Shown here: positions 61,910-64,000 of the stretch, piece by piece
Position numbering within the stretch: position 1 is the first letter of the stretch
Layout of the letters: the number at the start of each line of letters is the position of its first letter
Assembly (NCBI GenBank): GCA_002840535.1
Contig: PHBH01000007.1
Coordinates: 80,033-144,032, forward strand
Direction of reading: 5' to 3'
DNA length: 64,000 nucleotides
From: Deltaproteobacteria bacterium HGW-Deltaproteobacteria-15
Lineage (GTDB): Bacteria; Desulfobacterota; DSM-4660; Desulfatiglandales; HGW-15
Made by a program: the position numbers and the translations under genes
The notes under the pieces: model-generated
The model's database searches: none
Seen by the model: the letters and a program-made list of their open reading frames with translations, nothing else
What the model was told of the DNA's origin: nothing

Positions 61910-62002
61910 TTCTCCACCTCGTTCGCTGAGATCGAAGACAGGGCCGACTGCGGTCAAGACTCGCCACCCTTGTGCCGGAGTCCACGTCCGGCGCGGACGG
62001 AT

Positions 62003-62025
62003 TGCAGGAGCAAGCTCCAGCTTGC
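62003..62025 (+). repeat. REP-like repeat, GGAGCAAGCTCC class
   Basis: TGCAGGAGCAAGCTCCAGCT.. matches the cores at 3738 and 41160. It lies between the CoA ligase start and the receiver gene. Confidence 0.65.
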
Positions 62026-62083
62026 GGCCCCTTTTTTTGGGGTTGTACTTGGGAAGACTGTTCCTCCCCCCCCCCCGCGGGGT

Positions 62084-62572
62084 CTACTTGCCCCACTCTT
62101 TCCAGTTCATGCCCGTCTTCTTTTCCCAATCGGACTCGAACCGTTCGGTGAAGAATCCGTGAAGCTTTCCCAGGAGCCGATCCCAGCCGGTTTGGTAATC
62201 GTACTGGATGATATCCTCCAGAAAGGGCACGATCTCCTTCACTTTGTCTTTGGGGAGGTACGCCCTCGCGCCCATGTCGTAAGAACGCTTCAGCGCTTCC
62301 GGGCTTAGCACATGCGCGGTAAACATGGCTACCTTCATGTTGCGCTTTACCGCTATCTCCAGGAGGTCGAAGCCGCGCACACCCATGATATCCAGGACCA
62401 CTACGTCCCAGTCCCTGGAATTCAAGAGTCGAGCCGCGTCCTCGTATGTGGTGGCTTTTTCAATCCGGCAATTCGGGCAGGAATCGAGAATGAACTCCTC
62501 CAGGACGAGCAGGATGTCCATTTCATCGTCAACAGCGAGTATGCTCTTCCCATCCAGGATCGAATCGGTCAT
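62084..62572 (-). CDS. Orphan response-regulator receiver protein
   Basis: A 162-residue protein starting MTDSILDGKSILAVDDE, after AAGGAG. The receiver domain (residues 9-125) keeps the acidic pair in AVDDEMD, the phospho-acceptor Asp in VVVLDIMGVRG, Thr in MFTAHV and Lys in YLPKDKV. Instead of a DNA-binding domain there is a 40-residue charged, Trp-rich tail (GWDRLLGKLHGFF, WEKKTGMNWKEWGK). No kinase is adjacent; one of the orphan kinases in this window could be its partner (inference). Confidence 0.87.
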   Translation of the reverse strand: MTDSILDGKSILAVDDEMDILLVLEEFILDSCPNCRIEKATTYEDAARLLNSRDWDVVVLDIMGVRGFDLLEIAVKRNMKVAMFTAHVLSPEALKRSYDMGARAYLPKDKVKEIVPFLEDIIQYDYQTGWDRLLGKLHGFFTERFESDWEKKTGMNWKEWGK

Positions 62573-62740
62573 GTTGTCTCCTTCTTTCCTATTGCTCAAT
62601 GAGCGTTATATCGAGCTATTTAAGAGCATCTTCTTTGATAGGGGAATACTATGGAAACGGACCTTTTGTGTCAATTGCAAATTGGATCCGGAAGGGCCCG
62701 AGCGCGCGCTCTGCGCCTGTTACAGCCGAGTCAATCTGAC

Positions 62741-63975
62741 AGTTAACTGCCGAGTGAATTTGTCAGTAGCATGGTTGGCCTCAAGCTGCCATTTCGACAC
62801 AATCCCGGTAGACGATTTCAATATGACCATCGCGATATTCCCTGACATCGACCTTGCCGTCGGCCATGCAGGGATACTTTTTTGAAGGCGGGATCTGGAG
62901 CACCAAGCCTTCGAATGAGACGGTGTGATCCTTTTTGACGACCCTTGTCTCTTTGATGCACAATATTTGGTGAAGCACCGCCTTGGGTGGGGCTTTTCTG
63001 AAAACGGCTTGGACCTTCTTGGGAAGGACGCAGAAGCGCTTATTGTGCTGCTTAAGGAATCTCTTAAGGACCTCTCTTGCCTGTTCAAGGGTATTTGCCC
63101 CTGCGAGGCGAAGGACTACCACTAGACGGTCCTGGAAAGTCCCCCACAGCCTTTCAATGCGGCCCTTTGCCTGGGGTGTCCAGGCTTTGATAATAGAGAT
63201 ACCTAGCTCATCCATGGCCCTACCAAACTGCGTCAGAGGGACGATATCCTTCAGTTGCTCAATGATGGTAGGTTCTCTGGTTGTGTGAAAGATGGAGTGA
63301 CGGTCCGCATACAGGCTAAGCGGGACACCGTGGGTGCGAAACACCTCCCCCATGAGGTCCAAGTAGCCCCAAGTGGTTTCTGCCTCTTCGAAATGGACCC
63401 ACGCATAGCCGGTGGCATCATCTATCCCGCCCACCAGGGCCAACCATGGTCCCCTGCCTTCGAGCCAGTCGTGAGGAGAAGCATCTACCTGCAGCAGCAT
63501 TCCGAATGACTCCTTGCGCTCCCGACGGCTGCGGTATTTGCGACGCTTGACCTTTCGTTTGGGGGCAATTCCCCCTTTCCTGAGGATCCCTCGCAGTGTT
63601 TCCCTCCCCAGAACAATCCCCTCAGTTTCGCTCAGGATTTCACCAAGGTGAGAGTCATTGATATCCCGGTATCGGCCCAAGGCCAACTCTATCAACTTCT
63701 TACGGACAGAGTCCGGCACCCGTTTTGGGCTCACCCTATTTCTGTTCCCGTGAAGAACACCCTCCGGCCCATTTTCACGAAGCTTTGCAACCATCCGGTA
63801 CACCGACCTGGCAGTACGCTTTAGAGTCCTAGCCGCATCTTCAATCTCGATCTTCCCGTCCAGATACCCTTGAAGAACCCTTAGTCTATTTACTTCCTTC
63901 ATTCTCAGTAGCACTCGCTTCCTCCTGTCTCAGTGACAGGGTAATGCTACTGACAAATTCACTCGGCAGTTAATA
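62741..63975. mobile_element. Complete insertion sequence (ISNCY-like)
   Basis: Identical 30-bp inverted repeats TTAACTGCCGAGTGAATTTG.. lie at 62743-62772 and 63944-63973 and enclose one transposase gene. CTGAC flanks both sides (62736-62740 and 63976-63980) and may be a 5-bp target duplication, giving a 1235-bp element. The intact ends and gene suggest a recent or still active insertion. Confidence 0.85.
62781..63914 (-). CDS. Transposase, DDE (ISNCY family-like)
   Basis: A 377-residue transposase. The N-terminal helix-turn-helix region is RLRVLQGYLDGKIEIEDAARTLKRTARSVYRMVAKL; the DDE core shows Asp in MLLQVDASPHDWLEG, Asp in SLYADRHSIF and Glu in PQAKGRIERLWGTFQDRL. The basic linker PKRKVKRRKYRSRRERK precedes the core. 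It is full length with no frameshift. The frame could start at a second Met (MKEVNRL). Confidence 0.92.
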   Translation of the reverse strand: MLLRMKEVNRLRVLQGYLDGKIEIEDAARTLKRTARSVYRMVAKLRENGPEGVLHGNRNRVSPKRVPDSVRKKLIELALGRYRDINDSHLGEILSETEGIVLGRETLRGILRKGGIAPKRKVKRRKYRSRRERKESFGMLLQVDASPHDWLEGRGPWLALVGGIDDATGYAWVHFEEAETTWGYLDLMGEVFRTHGVPLSLYADRHSIFHTTREPTIIEQLKDIVPLTQFGRAMDELGISIIKAWTPQAKGRIERLWGTFQDRLVVVLRLAGANTLEQAREVLKRFLKQHNKRFCVLPKKVQAVFRKAPPKAVLHQILCIKETRVVKKDHTVSFEGLVLQIPPSKKYPCMADGKVDVREYRDGHIEIVYRDCVEMAA

Positions 63976-64000
63976 CTGACGTTTTCATTCGGCTATCACA

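Overview
The window reads as a chromosomal segment of an anaerobic, Gram-negative bacterium of the former Deltaproteobacteria (Desulfobacterota), probably a sulfate reducer or syntroph. This is inferred from the lptC-lptA-lptB-rpoN-hpf-ptsN-EIIA(Man) block, the anaerobe-type homocysteine biosynthesis protein (HcyA/DUF39), several TRAP transporters, many CoA-dependent enzymes, a [4Fe-4S] 4-hydroxybutyryl-CoA dehydratase relative and numerous PAS sensor kinases. No rRNA gene is present, so a species name cannot be given.

Layout. 1-5433: phosphate regulon, phoR'(cut by the window edge)-pstSCAB-phoU, with a hairpin after pstS and a REP-like element between pstA and pstB. 5469-16138: mixed singletons (SAF-domain oxidoreductase, two sensor kinases, a DD-carboxypeptidase, an epoxide hydrolase, and a coupled uspA/ketopantoate-reductase pair). 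16349-22770: CoA metabolism (thiolase, 4-hydroxybutyryl-CoA dehydratase-like enzyme, GntR regulator, divergent SucCD-like acyl-CoA ligase). 22777-26416: a compact, translationally coupled three-gene operon (GNAT-like/TraB-GumN fusion, GNAT-like paralogue, radical SAM protein), the best candidate for an undescribed system. 26663-33859: accessory stretch with a secreted SH3 protein, an MFS transporter, a higBA toxin-antitoxin pair with a visible operator, and a PAS kinase lying between a truncated and an intact copy of a sixA-like phosphatase gene. 34018-36930: DctPQM TRAP transporter, followed on the same strand by two CoA-transferase genes (37090-40755), one fused to a GNAT domain. 41438-49362: housekeeping run on the minus strand: a 47-aa Cys-rich protein, tRNA-Leu(GAG), secG, tpiA, rimI, PTS EIIA, ptsN, hpf, rpoN, lptB, lptA, lptC, kdsA. 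49887-52879 (+): hcyA, greA, an SlyD-like FKBP isomerase, an esterase. 53123-61909 (-): a probable carboxylate or aromatic-acid catabolic island: PaaK-type CoA ligase, 61-aa protein, FadR-type regulator with a 31-bp palindromic operator, amidohydrolase_2 (decarboxylase-like), AprA/FrdA-like flavoprotein, TAXI binding protein and fused TRAP permease. 62084-64000: orphan receiver protein and a complete insertion sequence with 30-bp inverted repeats.

A notable feature at larger scale is the number of dispersed intergenic inverted-repeat elements of at least five classes. Several recur within the window: GTAGGATGGGT.. at 18 kb and 56 kb, GACACTTTAGCTCT.. at 4.6 kb and 59.3 kb, GGAGCAAGCTCC.. at 3.7, 41.2 and 62.0 kb, and CACAAAGACAC-like at 19.8 and 60.5 kb. 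All assignments come from reading motifs by eye; no similarity search was run.
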